Source: Flagellatimonas centrodinii
Lineage (GTDB): Bacteria > Pseudomonadota > Gammaproteobacteria > Nevskiales > Nevskiaceae
Direction of reading: 5' to 3'
Assembly (NCBI RefSeq): GCF_016918765.2
Contig: NZ_CP092104.1
Span: 930,001-994,000, forward strand
Length of the DNA stretch: 64,000 nucleotides
The translations under genes were made by a program, and so were the position numbers. The notes beneath the pieces are model-generated. The model saw nothing but the letters and a program-made list of their open reading frames with translations. It was not told where the DNA came from and did no database searches. Shown in pieces: positions 17,323 through 25,893 of this stretch (positions within the stretch are counted from its first letter, which is position 1; each line of letters begins with the position of its first letter).

Positions 17323-17901
17323 TCACGCTGGCTCTTGACTTCTCATAAACGCAAGTAGGTGTTGTGTCTCCTTTGAAATGGAGCGGGCTGCTTCGTCCAC
17401 CTTTAAAACTAATGCAAGAATATCTGCAGGCTTGACATACTTGATACCGCCGCATATCCGCTTCGGCCCTGCACGAAACTTCATTCGAAGCACCGTTCCT
17501 GGAGGACCACAAATGGGGTCCGTTAGCCATTGCGAATGGGTGAATGCGTTTCGCTCCTCTTCCGCCTCCGATGCTAGCTTGAGGCCCAGTCGCAACCTCT
17601 TCAGCAACTCGGGCATTTCCTCCGATTTGATCTTTTCGTACTTGGTCCCTGTCGGAATAAAATGGGTAACCGGCTTAGATTCGACGAAGTTCGAGAGCAG
17701 TTTTCGCCTGGCAGAAAAGGAGAGCTCATTGACGACGGTGTGCGTGAATCCCAGAGCCATCTGGAGGTCGCTCGGGTGCATGAGCTGAACCAAGCTTTGC
17801 GTGATGACCTGCTCCAGGAACTGAAACTCCACGACCATCCTACCGAGCGCAATATAGTGCTCGTCGGTGAAGCGGAGAGGTTCGACTTGCGTAGTATTCA
17901 T
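17323..17901 (-). CDS. Hypothetical protein
   Basis: A 192-residue soluble, mostly helical protein (FTDEHYIALGRMVVEFQFLE at the N-terminus; EEERNAFTHSQW near residue 117). The R/E-N-x-x-x-H type motif and the helical layout recall HEPN-like or Cthe_2314-like RNase domains that act with toxins, but the strict R-x4-6-H motif (here RNAFTH) is seen once only. GC content is visibly lower than in surrounding genes, indicating transfer. No ribosome site is clear. Confidence 0.55.
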   Translation of the reverse strand: MNTTQVEPLRFTDEHYIALGRMVVEFQFLEQVITQSLVQLMHPSDLQMALGFTHTVVNELSFSARRKLLSNFVESKPVTHFIPTGTKYEKIKSEEMPELLKRLRLGLKLASEAEEERNAFTHSQWLTDPICGPPGTVLRMKFRAGPKRICGGIKYVKPADILALVLKVDEAARSISKETQHLLAFMRSQEPA

Positions 17902-18051
17902 GCGGTCTAACTAGATTTAGGCTGATCAATCCCACGCTTGGCAGTCCGGGCAAACAGGCCTCCCATCCACAACTCATTAATCCAACTGATATTCCAACGA
18001 GCACCTTCTATTATCAGGGCTGCATGCAACGGGGCACCCAAAGCCTCTGAC

Positions 18052-18088
18052 TCACAAACAAAAACGGCCCGACAAAAGCCGGGCCGTT
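18052..18088 (-). terminator. Terminator after nrdB
   Basis: On the minus strand AACGGCCCG pairs with CGGGCCGTT around an 8-base loop and is followed by TTTTGTTTG. It lies 56 bp after nrdB and ends the nrdAB operon. The ~150 bp between it and the next gene at 17901 holds no convincing gene. Confidence 0.85.
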
Positions 18089-18143
18089 GATTCAGCACTA
18101 GCACTCATCCTGAGTATTGGCAGAAGCGCTCACATCACCGTCC

Positions 18144-19295
18144 TCAATCCCAACTCAACGCCCCACCCGTCTGATACTCCGTAACCCGGGTCTCGAAGAA
18201 GTTCTTTTCCTTCTTCAGGTCCATCACTTCGCTCATCCAGGGGAAGGGGTTTTCGGCCGCCGGGTAGAGCGGCGCGATGCCGATCTGGGCGCAGCGGCGG
18301 TTGGCGATGAACTTCATGTACTCGTTGAACATGTTGGCGTTCAGGCCGAGCACGCCGCGGGGCATGGTGTCGTGGGCGTACTTGATTTCCAGTTCGGTGG
18401 CTTCGCGCAGCATGCCGGCGATTTCGGCCTGGAATTCGGGCGTCCACAGGTGGGGGTTTTCCACCTTGATCTGGTTGATCACGTCGATGCCGAAGTTCAT
18501 GTGCATGGACTCGTCACGCATGATGTACTGGATCTGCTCGGAGGTGCCCACCATCTTGTTGCGGCGGCCGAAGCTCAGCAGCTGGACGAAGCCGACGTAG
18601 AAGAAGATGCCTTCAAACACCACGTAGAAGGCGATCAGGTCGCGCAGCAGGCGCTGGTCGTTTTCCGGCGTGCCGGTGTGGAAGGTCTGGTCGGCCAGGC
18701 TCTGGGTGTACGGCAGGCTCCACGCGGCCTTGTCGTGGATCGACGGCACCTCGCGGTACATGTTGAACACTTCGGCCTCGTCCAGCCCCAAGCTTTCGAT
18801 GCAGTACTGGTAGGCGTGGGTGTGGATGGCCTCTTCGAACGCCTGACGCAGCAGGTACTGGCGGCACTCGGGGTTGGTGAGGTGGCGATACACCGCCAGC
18901 ACCAGGTTGTTGGCCACCAGGGAATCGGCGGTGGAGAAGAAGCCGAGGCTACGCTTGATGATGGTGCGCTCGTCTTCGGTGAGGCCGTTGGGATCCTGCC
19001 AGAGCGCGATGTCGGCGCTCATGTTGATCTCCTGCGGCATCCAGTGGTTGTTGCAGGCGCTCAGGTACTTGTCCCAGGCCCACTTGTACTTGAAGGGCAC
19101 CAACTGGTTGAGGTCGGCGCGGCAGTTGATGATCTTCTTGTCGTCTACCTGAATGCGGCGGGCGCCCATCTGCACGTCTTCGAGGCCGGTGGCGCCGGCG
19201 ACGTCACTCACGTGAGGCGTGAGGTGTGAGGGGTGAGGGGCAGCCGCTTTCTGCGGTACCGGTTGTGTGCTCGGTGTGTCGTCCCAATTCAGCAT
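18144..19295 (-). CDS. nrdB: Ribonucleotide reductase class I, beta subunit
   Basis: A 383-residue subunit that supplies the diiron-tyrosyl radical for NrdA. Metal ligands are present: SADIALW (Asp), EEAIHTHAY (Glu and His, with the radical Tyr in the E. coli Tyr122 position), VVFEGIFFY (Glu) and RDESMHM (Glu, His). The C-terminus (TGGALSWD) is the NrdA-docking tail. The start at 19295 has AAGGA ahead. Residues about 20-30 (PHPSHLTPH) are encoded by a 7-bp tandem repeat that seems to have been inserted into the N-terminal coding region. nrdA lies 112 bp upstream in the same operon. Confidence 0.93.
   Translation of the reverse strand: MLNWDDTPSTQPVPQKAAAPHPSHLTPHVSDVAGATGLEDVQMGARRIQVDDKKIINCRADLNQLVPFKYKWAWDKYLSACNNHWMPQEINMSADIALWQDPNGLTEDERTIIKRSLGFFSTADSLVANNLVLAVYRHLTNPECRQYLLRQAFEEAIHTHAYQYCIESLGLDEAEVFNMYREVPSIHDKAAWSLPYTQSLADQTFHTGTPENDQRLLRDLIAFYVVFEGIFFYVGFVQLLSFGRRNKMVGTSEQIQYIMRDESMHMNFGIDVINQIKVENPHLWTPEFQAEIAGMLREATELEIKYAHDTMPRGVLGLNANMFNEYMKFIANRRCAQIGIAPLYPAAENPFPWMSEVMDLKKEKNFFETRVTEYQTGGALSWD
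19212..19239. repeat. Heptanucleotide repeat inside nrdB
   Basis: Four adjacent 7-bp units GTGAGGC, GTGAGGT, GTGAGGG, GTGAGGG. They lie in the nrdB coding sequence near its 5' end and encode part of a Pro/His/Ser-rich insert. A related set of TCACGCC/TCACCCC heptads lies at 19378-19404 in the nrdA-nrdB gap, and further sets occur at 42784-42794 and in nirB. Confidence 0.85.
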
Positions 19296-19407
19296 CGTTG
19301 TATTCCTTCCATATTCATTTGGACCACTGCGCGGCCCATCGGTTTCGGGTTCGGGGTGCGGGCGATTCGGCTTTGCCTCACGCCTGTCCCCTCACCCCTC
19401 ACGGCGG

Positions 19408-22401
19408 TTACTGGCACGCCTCGCAGTCCGGATCGAGGATGGAGCAGACCTTGGCGCTGCCGACATCGCTGGCGGCGTATTCCACCGGCGGGTCATTCAC
19501 CGGCTGATCGCTGACACGCCGACCGCCGACCTCATTGGCCGCTGCTGCTGCTGCCGCGCTGGCGCCGACACCGGCACTGCTGCCCTGGCTGACGCTGTTG
19601 AGACGGCCATCGTTGATGGTGGTCTTCTCGGCGTGGGTGGCGCCCATGGTGCGCAGGTAGTAGGTGGTCTTTAGCCCGGAGGTCCAGGCGTGCTTGTAGA
19701 GCTCGTCCAGCTTCTTGCCGTTGGGCTGGCTCATGTAGAGGTTGAGCGACTGCGCCTGGTCGATCCACTTCTGGCGGCGGCTGCCGGCATCGACCAAGCG
19801 CTTGGCGTCGATCTCGAAGGCGCACTTGTAGAGCGCCTTGATCTCGGCTGGCACGCGGTCGATCGGCTGCACCGAACCGTCGTAGTACTTGAGGTCGTGG
19901 GCCATCACTTCGTCCCACAGGTCCAGCGCCTTCAGTTCATTCACCAGGTATTCGTTGACCACGGTGAACTCGCCGGACAGGTTCGATTTGACGTACAGGT
20001 TCTGGTACGTCGGCTCGATCGACTGGCTCACGCCGGTGATATTGGCGATGGTGGCGGTGGGGGCAATCGCCATGGTGTTGGAGTTGCGCATGCCGACGGT
20101 CTTCACCCGTTCGCGCAGGGCGTTCCAGTCGAACTGGCCGGACTGCGATTCATCCTGCTGCAGGTAGCCGCCGCGGTTTTCCTTGAGGATGCGGATGGAG
20201 TCGATCGGCAGAATGCCCTGGCTCCACAGCGAGCCCTCGAAGCTGGGGTACTTGCCGCGCTCGGCGGCGAGATTGCTGCTGGCCTGGATGGCGTAGTAGC
20301 TGATGGCCTCCATGCTCTCGTCGGCAAACTGGATGGCGGCGTCGCTCTCGTAGGCCAGGCGCAGTTTGTAGAGGGCGTCGTTGAAGCCCATCACGCCCAT
20401 GCCCACCGGCCGGTGGCGCAGGTTGGAATTGCGCGCGGTGGCCACCGAGTAGTAGTTGTACTCGATGACGTTGTCGAGCATGCGCATGGCGGTGTTGACG
20501 GTCTTTTCCAGCTTTTCGAGATTGAGCGTGCCGTTCTCGATGTGCGCCGGCAGGTTGACCGAGCCGAGGTTGCAGACGGCGATTTCGGCGCCGGCCTTGG
20601 TGTTGAGCGTGATCTCGGTGCAGAGGTTGGAGCTGTGCACCACCCCGGCGTGCTGCTGCGGGCTGCGCAGGTTGCAGGGGTCCTTGAAGGTCACCCATGG
20701 GTGGCCGGTTTCAAACAGCATCGACAGCATCTTGCGCCACAGCGTCAGCGCCGGCAGGCGCTTGTGGTTCTTGATGCGGCCTTCGTCGGCCAGCTTTTCG
20801 TATTCGCAGTAGCGGGCTTCGAAGGCGGCGCCGATGAGGTCGTGCAGGTCCGGCGTTTCTTCCGGGCTGAACAGGGTCCACTGGCCTTCTTCCATCACCC
20901 GCTTCATGAACAGGTCGGGCACCCAGTTGGCGGTGTTCATGTCGTGGGTACGGCGGCGGTCGTCGCCGGTGTTCTTGCGCAGTTCGAGGAATTCCTCGAT
21001 GTCGCGGTGCCAGGTTTCCAGGTAGCCGCAGACCGCGCCCTTGCGCTTGCCGCCCTGGTTCACCGCCACCGCGGTGTCGTTGGCCACCTTGAGGAACGGC
21101 ACCACGCCGTTGGACTTGCCGTTGGTGCCCTTGATGTAGCCGCCCATGCCGCGCACCGGCGTCCAGTCATTGCCGAGCCCACCGGCAAACTTGGACAGCA
21201 GGGCGTTGTCCTTGATGGCGCCGAAGATGCCGTCGAGGTCATCCGGCACCTGGGTGAGATAGCAGCTCGACAGCTGCGGCCGCAGGGTGCCGGAGTTGAA
21301 CAGGGTCGGGGTGCTGCTCATGAAGTCGAACGACGACAGCAGCTGGTAGAACTCGATGGCGCGCGCCTCGCGGTCGATCTCGTTCATCGCCAGGCCCATG
21401 GCCACGCGCATGAAGAAGGCCTGCGGCAGCTCGAAGCGCACCTTGTTGCTGTGGATGAAGTAGCGGTCGTAGAGGGTCTGCAGGCCGAGGTAGTCGAACT
21501 GGCCGTCGCGGTCGGCGAGCAGTGCCTTGCCGAGGGTGTCGAGGTCGTAGAGCGCCAGCTTGGGGTCCAGCAGTTCCAGCGCCACCGCCTTGTGGATGTA
21601 GGCCGTGAAGTAGTCGGGATAGACCGCCTTCATCTGTTCGAAGGTGGGGCGGCTGTCCGGCAGGTCGAGAAAGGTCAGCGCCTCGTGGCGCATCGAGTCG
21701 AGCAGCAGACGCGCCGACACATAGGTGTAGTTGGGTTCCTTCTCGATGCGGGCGCGGGCGGCCAGGGTCAGCGCCTGCGACAGCTCGCCTTCGGGAATGC
21801 CGTCGTAGAGGTCGCGCAGGGCGGCGGTCACCACTTCGGTGTCGACGGTCCCGCTGAGGCCGGCACAGGCTTCCGCCACCACGGTACGGATGCGTGCTTC
21901 GTCCAGCGGCACCACGGCACCGTCGTCACGGGTGACGCTGAGCGTCGGCGCGGCGGTGGTGCTGGGGGCGCGGGTGGCGGCCTCGGCGGCGCGCTTGCGG
22001 GCCTGCTCTTCACGGTAGATGACGTAGGCGCGGGCCACCTTGTGCTCGCCGGCGCGCATCAGGCCGAGTTCGACCTGGTCCTGAATGTCTTCGATGTGCA
22101 GGGTGCCGCCGCCGCTCATGTGGCGGGTCAGGGCATGCACCACCTGCTGGGTAATGCCGTTGGCGGTATCGCGCACCCGCGCGCTCGCGGCAGCCTGGCC
22201 ACCCTCGACCGCAAGGAAGGCCTTGGTGACGGCAATGCCGATCTTGCTGGCATCGAACCCGGTGACCTTGCCGTTACGCCGGATCACGCGAATGGCGCCG
22301 GGCGCGGTAGCGCTCACCTCGGCGGTGCCGACGGGCGCGGAACGCGGGGCGGAACGGGCGTCCGAACCACTCGTGGACGGAGGCGTGGTGTGTGTCTGCA
22401 T
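19408..22401 (-). CDS. nrdA: Ribonucleotide reductase class I, alpha subunit
   Basis: A 997-residue catalytic subunit. The start at 22401 has GGGAG upstream; the longer frame has an unlikely extension. Two ATP-cone domains lie near residues 35-130 and 155-240, so it is a duplicated-cone type with overall-activity control. Catalytic features are present: LSSCYLTQ and CNLGSVNL (the redox Cys pair), NLCTE (Asn-Cys-Glu triad), TTYYLRT (radical-transfer Tyr pair) and the C-terminal CEACQ shuttle. An Ala-rich linker precedes the tail. It is transcribed with nrdB from a promoter carrying tandem NrdR boxes. Confidence 0.94.
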   Translation of the reverse strand: MQTHTTPPSTSGSDARSAPRSAPVGTAEVSATAPGAIRVIRRNGKVTGFDASKIGIAVTKAFLAVEGGQAAASARVRDTANGITQQVVHALTRHMSGGGTLHIEDIQDQVELGLMRAGEHKVARAYVIYREEQARKRAAEAATRAPSTTAAPTLSVTRDDGAVVPLDEARIRTVVAEACAGLSGTVDTEVVTAALRDLYDGIPEGELSQALTLAARARIEKEPNYTYVSARLLLDSMRHEALTFLDLPDSRPTFEQMKAVYPDYFTAYIHKAVALELLDPKLALYDLDTLGKALLADRDGQFDYLGLQTLYDRYFIHSNKVRFELPQAFFMRVAMGLAMNEIDREARAIEFYQLLSSFDFMSSTPTLFNSGTLRPQLSSCYLTQVPDDLDGIFGAIKDNALLSKFAGGLGNDWTPVRGMGGYIKGTNGKSNGVVPFLKVANDTAVAVNQGGKRKGAVCGYLETWHRDIEEFLELRKNTGDDRRRTHDMNTANWVPDLFMKRVMEEGQWTLFSPEETPDLHDLIGAAFEARYCEYEKLADEGRIKNHKRLPALTLWRKMLSMLFETGHPWVTFKDPCNLRSPQQHAGVVHSSNLCTEITLNTKAGAEIAVCNLGSVNLPAHIENGTLNLEKLEKTVNTAMRMLDNVIEYNYYSVATARNSNLRHRPVGMGVMGFNDALYKLRLAYESDAAIQFADESMEAISYYAIQASSNLAAERGKYPSFEGSLWSQGILPIDSIRILKENRGGYLQQDESQSGQFDWNALRERVKTVGMRNSNTMAIAPTATIANITGVSQSIEPTYQNLYVKSNLSGEFTVVNEYLVNELKALDLWDEVMAHDLKYYDGSVQPIDRVPAEIKALYKCAFEIDAKRLVDAGSRRQKWIDQAQSLNLYMSQPNGKKLDELYKHAWTSGLKTTYYLRTMGATHAEKTTINDGRLNSVSQGSSAGVGASAAAAAAANEVGGRRVSDQPVNDPPVEYAASDVGSAKVCSILDPDCEACQ

Positions 22402-22494
22402 CGGGTGCTCTCCCAACTGATTTATATGAACGTCTGTATGACCGGGCCAGCCCGTCCGGGGACGCATTGCACGTCGGCGGCAATCGGGGTCCAG

Positions 22495-22542
22495 TAACCA
22501 TATCTAGTGGCTGGGCATGACGCAAGCCCCAATATTCTGTGT
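22495..22542 (-). promoter_or_regulatory. Tandem NrdR boxes upstream of nrdA
   Basis: Two 16-bp elements lie 32 bp apart start to start: CCCCAATATTCTGTGT (22527-22542) and TAACCATATCTAGTGG (22495-22510), separated by 16 bp. On the minus strand these read ACACAGAATATTGGGG and CCACTAGATATGGTTA. Size, AT core and three-turn spacing are those of NrdR repressor sites. They lie 94-141 bp before the nrdA start. Confidence 0.75.
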
Positions 22543-22846
22543 CCAAGCCTGTGCCAAAGCCGTGCACAGCCTGTGGATGAATTGGGGATGGATGCGCCAA
22601 GTCTGCGCACCGATTGCGGGTTTTCCGGCCGCCCGTGGCCGGCGCTGCCCCGGCATGGAACAGGGCGCGCCCAAAAGACGGTCATCCACTGTCCGCGGTT
22701 CGGCCAGTGGCTGCGCAGCCTGCGCGCGGTGCGGCGCTGTCGCCCCCCCGGCGGTGCGCAACTCGGCGCCGGTCACGGCCGACAATCGCCACATCCCGCC
22801 CCCGGCCCCGTATCCTGTGCGCCGGCCGAACCCCTTCTGGAGTTGC

Positions 22847-24913
22847 ATGCCCCTGTTCAAACGCGCCCCGCGCCCGACCCCGGACGCCCAGCTGCGCAAG
22901 CATCTTGCCCCGCGCCTAGAGCGCCTCGCCGGCGCCGAAGGTGATGCCGTCATCCCGGCGCTGTCGGCGCTGGTGGCGGCGTTGCGGCCGCGCCGGCGCG
23001 AACGCCTGCAACCGGCCGCACGGCTGCATGCCCTGGCCGGCCTGCTGCGCTCCCAGCCGGAGGCCCGCGCCACCTTGCGCGCCACGCTGATGAAGCTGCT
23101 GGCCGAAAAGCAGGCCATTCACCTGTTCTCGGACGCCGGCATCCTCTCCAGCGAGGGGTTTTCCACCGCGCTGTCGCGGCGGGTGTCGCAGGGGCTGCTG
23201 CCGGATGTGGTCAATACCGAGTACCTGAAGGACGTGTTCGGCCTGCTGTTCCACCCGCGCGACGACTACCAGTGGATGCGCGCGGCCGGCACCGAGGCCT
23301 GGCTGGACCTGGTCAACGCGCTGGACTTCGAGACCGGCCACGCCGCCGAGAAGCGCAAGCTCGGCCAGCAGATCGTGGCGGCGATGGAGGTCCTGAGCTA
23401 CCGCATCACCAGCATCGGGCTGGAACCGGAACTGGTGCGCAACCATGCCGCCATCGAACGCCACGAGTCGCCGTTCCTGACCCAGAACGCGGAGATGCGG
23501 GCCTTCGTCGATGAATGGCGCAGTGCCGCCACCGACAAGCGCGAACACGCGGTCGACGGCCGCCAGATCGACGTGCTGCTGGACCAGTGCACCGAGATCA
23601 TCGCCAAGATCCGCAAGCAGGCCGCCAAGACCGGCGCCAGTGTCAGCCTCACCACCCTGCTGGTACGCCTGGAGCAGAGCATCACCCGCTTCCGCGAGCT
23701 GATGGACCTGCTGGAAGCGCCGCCGGCGATGCGCAACGCGCAGTCGGTGACGCTGTTCCTGCAGTTGGTGGAATCGGTCAACCGCCGCCACAGCGTGCGC
23801 GACCTGTTCCGCCAGACCAGCCAACTGCTGGCACAGCGCATCACCGGCCATGCCGGCAAGACCGGCGAGGCCTACATCACCAGCACCCGCCGCGAATACT
23901 TCGGGCTGTTCCGGGCGGCGGTGGGTGCCGGCTTTCTGGTGGCGCTGATGGCGTTCGCCAAGATCACGCTGTCCGAAGGCAGCTACGCCCCCTTCGTCGA
24001 GGCGCTGCGCTATTCGGCGCTGTATGCCGGCGGCTTCGTGCTGATGAGCATGTGCCACTGGGCGCTGGCCACCAAGCAACCGGCGATGACCGCCAACCGC
24101 ATCGCCCAGAGCATGGACGCGCGCGAGGGCAAGGACCGGCTGGAAGGCCTGGCAGAGATCATCGTGCGCACCCTGCGCAGCCAGTTCATCGCCCTGTTCG
24201 GCAATTTCGCGATGGTGATCCCGCTGCCGATCATCCTGTCGATCGCCTACCTGATGCAGACCGCCACGCCCTACGTGACGCCGGTGCAGGCCGACTACCT
24301 GCTGCACCAGATCGACCCGCTGGCCTGGACCACCTGGCTGTGGGCCGCCATCACCGGCCTGTGGCTGTTCCTCAGCGGGCTGATCTCCGGCTACTACGAC
24401 AACCGCGCCGCCTATGGCCGCATCCCCCAGCGGCTGGCGCAACTGCGGGGCCTGCGACGGCTGCTGGGCGTGACCCGGACCCAGCGCTTTGCCAACTGGG
24501 TGGAACACAACTTCGGCGCCATCGCCGGCAGCTTCTACTTCGGCATCATGCTCGGCTCCACCGGGGCGCTGGGGAAGATCCTCGGCCTGCCACTGGATAC
24601 CCTGCACGTCACCTTCTCGACCGCCAATACTGCCTATGCGGCGATGGGCCTGAGCGAGCCGCTGGCGGCCATTGACTGGGCCCGGGCGGTCGCCGGCATT
24701 GCGGTCATCGGGTCGCTCAACCTGGGGGTCAGCTTCGCCCTGGCGCTGGTGGTGGCAATGCGCTCACAGGGGGTGGAGTTCGACGAGACCGGCCGCCTGC
24801 TGCGGCTGTTGCTGGGGCAGCTGTTGCGTGCGCCGCAGCGCTTCATCTGGCCGCCGCCGGAACCGAAGCCGAAGCCAGTCGCCGAAGCCGAGCCGGCCGC
24901 CGACAGCCGCTGA
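22847..24913 (+). CDS. Gcr-like membrane protein ('site-specific recombinase' family)
   Basis: A 688-residue protein. The start at 22847 (GGAG 6 bp upstream) is chosen; the longer open frame before it runs through the nrdA regulatory region. The N-terminal ~370 residues are soluble and helical; the C-terminal half has about six membrane spans (starting about 365, 395, 460, 505, 575, 625). It matches the PF10136 'SpecificRecomb' family named after neisserial Gcr, but no recombinase active site can be seen and the membrane topology argues against a DNA recombinase. Function unknown. The last 20 residues are Pro/Glu/Lys-rich. It is divergent from nrdA. Confidence 0.75.
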   Translation: MPLFKRAPRPTPDAQLRKHLAPRLERLAGAEGDAVIPALSALVAALRPRRRERLQPAARLHALAGLLRSQPEARATLRATLMKLLAEKQAIHLFSDAGILSSEGFSTALSRRVSQGLLPDVVNTEYLKDVFGLLFHPRDDYQWMRAAGTEAWLDLVNALDFETGHAAEKRKLGQQIVAAMEVLSYRITSIGLEPELVRNHAAIERHESPFLTQNAEMRAFVDEWRSAATDKREHAVDGRQIDVLLDQCTEIIAKIRKQAAKTGASVSLTTLLVRLEQSITRFRELMDLLEAPPAMRNAQSVTLFLQLVESVNRRHSVRDLFRQTSQLLAQRITGHAGKTGEAYITSTRREYFGLFRAAVGAGFLVALMAFAKITLSEGSYAPFVEALRYSALYAGGFVLMSMCHWALATKQPAMTANRIAQSMDAREGKDRLEGLAEIIVRTLRSQFIALFGNFAMVIPLPIILSIAYLMQTATPYVTPVQADYLLHQIDPLAWTTWLWAAITGLWLFLSGLISGYYDNRAAYGRIPQRLAQLRGLRRLLGVTRTQRFANWVEHNFGAIAGSFYFGIMLGSTGALGKILGLPLDTLHVTFSTANTAYAAMGLSEPLAAIDWARAVAGIAVIGSLNLGVSFALALVVAMRSQGVEFDETGRLLRLLLGQLLRAPQRFIWPPPEPKPKPVAEAEPAADSR

Positions 24914-24925
24914 GCCGCCGGCGCC

Positions 24926-25861
24926 TTATTCCACCCGGAAGCGCAGCACCGCCCCGGCCTGCTCGCGCAGCGGGCAGCCGAGGCTGATCATGCCGCGGCC
25001 CATCAACGGCATGTTCTCGCGGCGCAGGAACACCTCGCGGCCGTCCTCACCGGTGATGTAGCTGCCGTTGGTGCTGTGGTCGGCAAACACGAACTTGCCG
25101 CGCTGGTACTCGCACTGGGCGTGGCGGCGCGACGCCAGCGGGTGGTCCACCGGCAGGTCGCAGGCGGCATCGCGCCAGAGGCTCACCGGCATCCGCGCCG
25201 GCGCAAACCGCAGATGGCGCTCGCCGATGGTGAGGTTGAGGTGATGCTGGTCGCCGGCCGGTGGCTGGCCGCTGCGGGGCCCGGCGCCAGCGGCGACGCG
25301 GGTGATTTCCTCCTCACGTTCCCACACCAGCTCGAAGATATGGACCAGCTCGTTGCGGCCCTTGAGCCGCACGTGGTCGAAGGCGCGGGCACGGCCGAGA
25401 TGGGTGCCACCGAGCCGCGCCACGGTGTCGGCACTGGTAAGCACCTGCCCGGCGCGCGCGGCATCGGTGAGGCGCGCTGCCACGTTGACGGCATCGCCGA
25501 AGATATCGGTGGCGTCGAACAGCACATCGCCCAGGTGAAAGCCGATGCGCAGGTTGAACACGCCGGTGCCGGCGGCCATGTCGGTGGCGACGTCGGTCTG
25601 CATCTTCAGCGCCGAGGACGCGGCCTGGTCGGCGGTGGCGAAACAGGCCAGCACCGCATCCCCCAGCGTCTTGATGACCAGGCCCTGGAACTGGTGCACC
25701 GCCCGCTTCAGCGCCTGCAGACGGCGGTCGACCGCGTCCTTGGCGGCAACGTTGCCCAGCCGCTCGTAGGCAGCCGTACTCCCCACCAGGTCGGCAAACA
25801 GCACGGCACGGGTTTCGGCAACGCTCAAAGGGAATTCCAGACAAGCAGTGGGTCGGATCAT
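24926..25861 (-). CDS. Class III nucleotide cyclase with FHA domain
   Basis: A 311-residue soluble protein starting at ATG 25861. Residues about 15-180 are an adenylate/guanylate cyclase catalytic domain: VLFADLVGST (metal Asp), KTLGDAVLA, and FGDAVNVAARL (transition-state Asn/Arg). Residues about 215-305 are an FHA domain with SRRHA and STNGSY, the phosphothreonine-binding signatures. There is no membrane span. A Ser/Thr kinase gene is divergent 32 bp away, and an FHA domain would bind its phosphorylated products. Cyclase-FHA proteins of this type are known in other Gammaproteobacteria. Confidence 0.88.
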   Translation of the reverse strand: MIRPTACLEFPLSVAETRAVLFADLVGSTAAYERLGNVAAKDAVDRRLQALKRAVHQFQGLVIKTLGDAVLACFATADQAASSALKMQTDVATDMAAGTGVFNLRIGFHLGDVLFDATDIFGDAVNVAARLTDAARAGQVLTSADTVARLGGTHLGRARAFDHVRLKGRNELVHIFELVWEREEEITRVAAGAGPRSGQPPAGDQHHLNLTIGERHLRFAPARMPVSLWRDAACDLPVDHPLASRRHAQCEYQRGKFVFADHSTNGSYITGEDGREVFLRRENMPLMGRGMISLGCPLREQAGAVLRFRVE

Positions 25862-25893
25862 ACAATCCCTGCACGCCCCGGCTGGAAGAACGC

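Noticed and set aside
17907-18104. 65-codon frame beside nrdB terminator
   Set aside because: It spans the terminator stem and has no ribosome site.
19690-22497. Long open frame (over 900 codons) on the plus strand opposite nrdA
   Set aside because: It is antisense to a fully recognised nrdA; composition (His/Val/Ala/Gly-rich) is that of a GC-rich shadow frame.
22560-22590. DnaA-box-like TGTGGATGA near the nrdA promoter
   Set aside because: One mismatch to the consensus and a single copy; not enough to claim DnaA control or an origin.
22517-22846. Upstream extension of the Gcr-like gene
   Set aside because: It would run through the NrdR boxes; ATG 22847 has GGAG and fits the family start.
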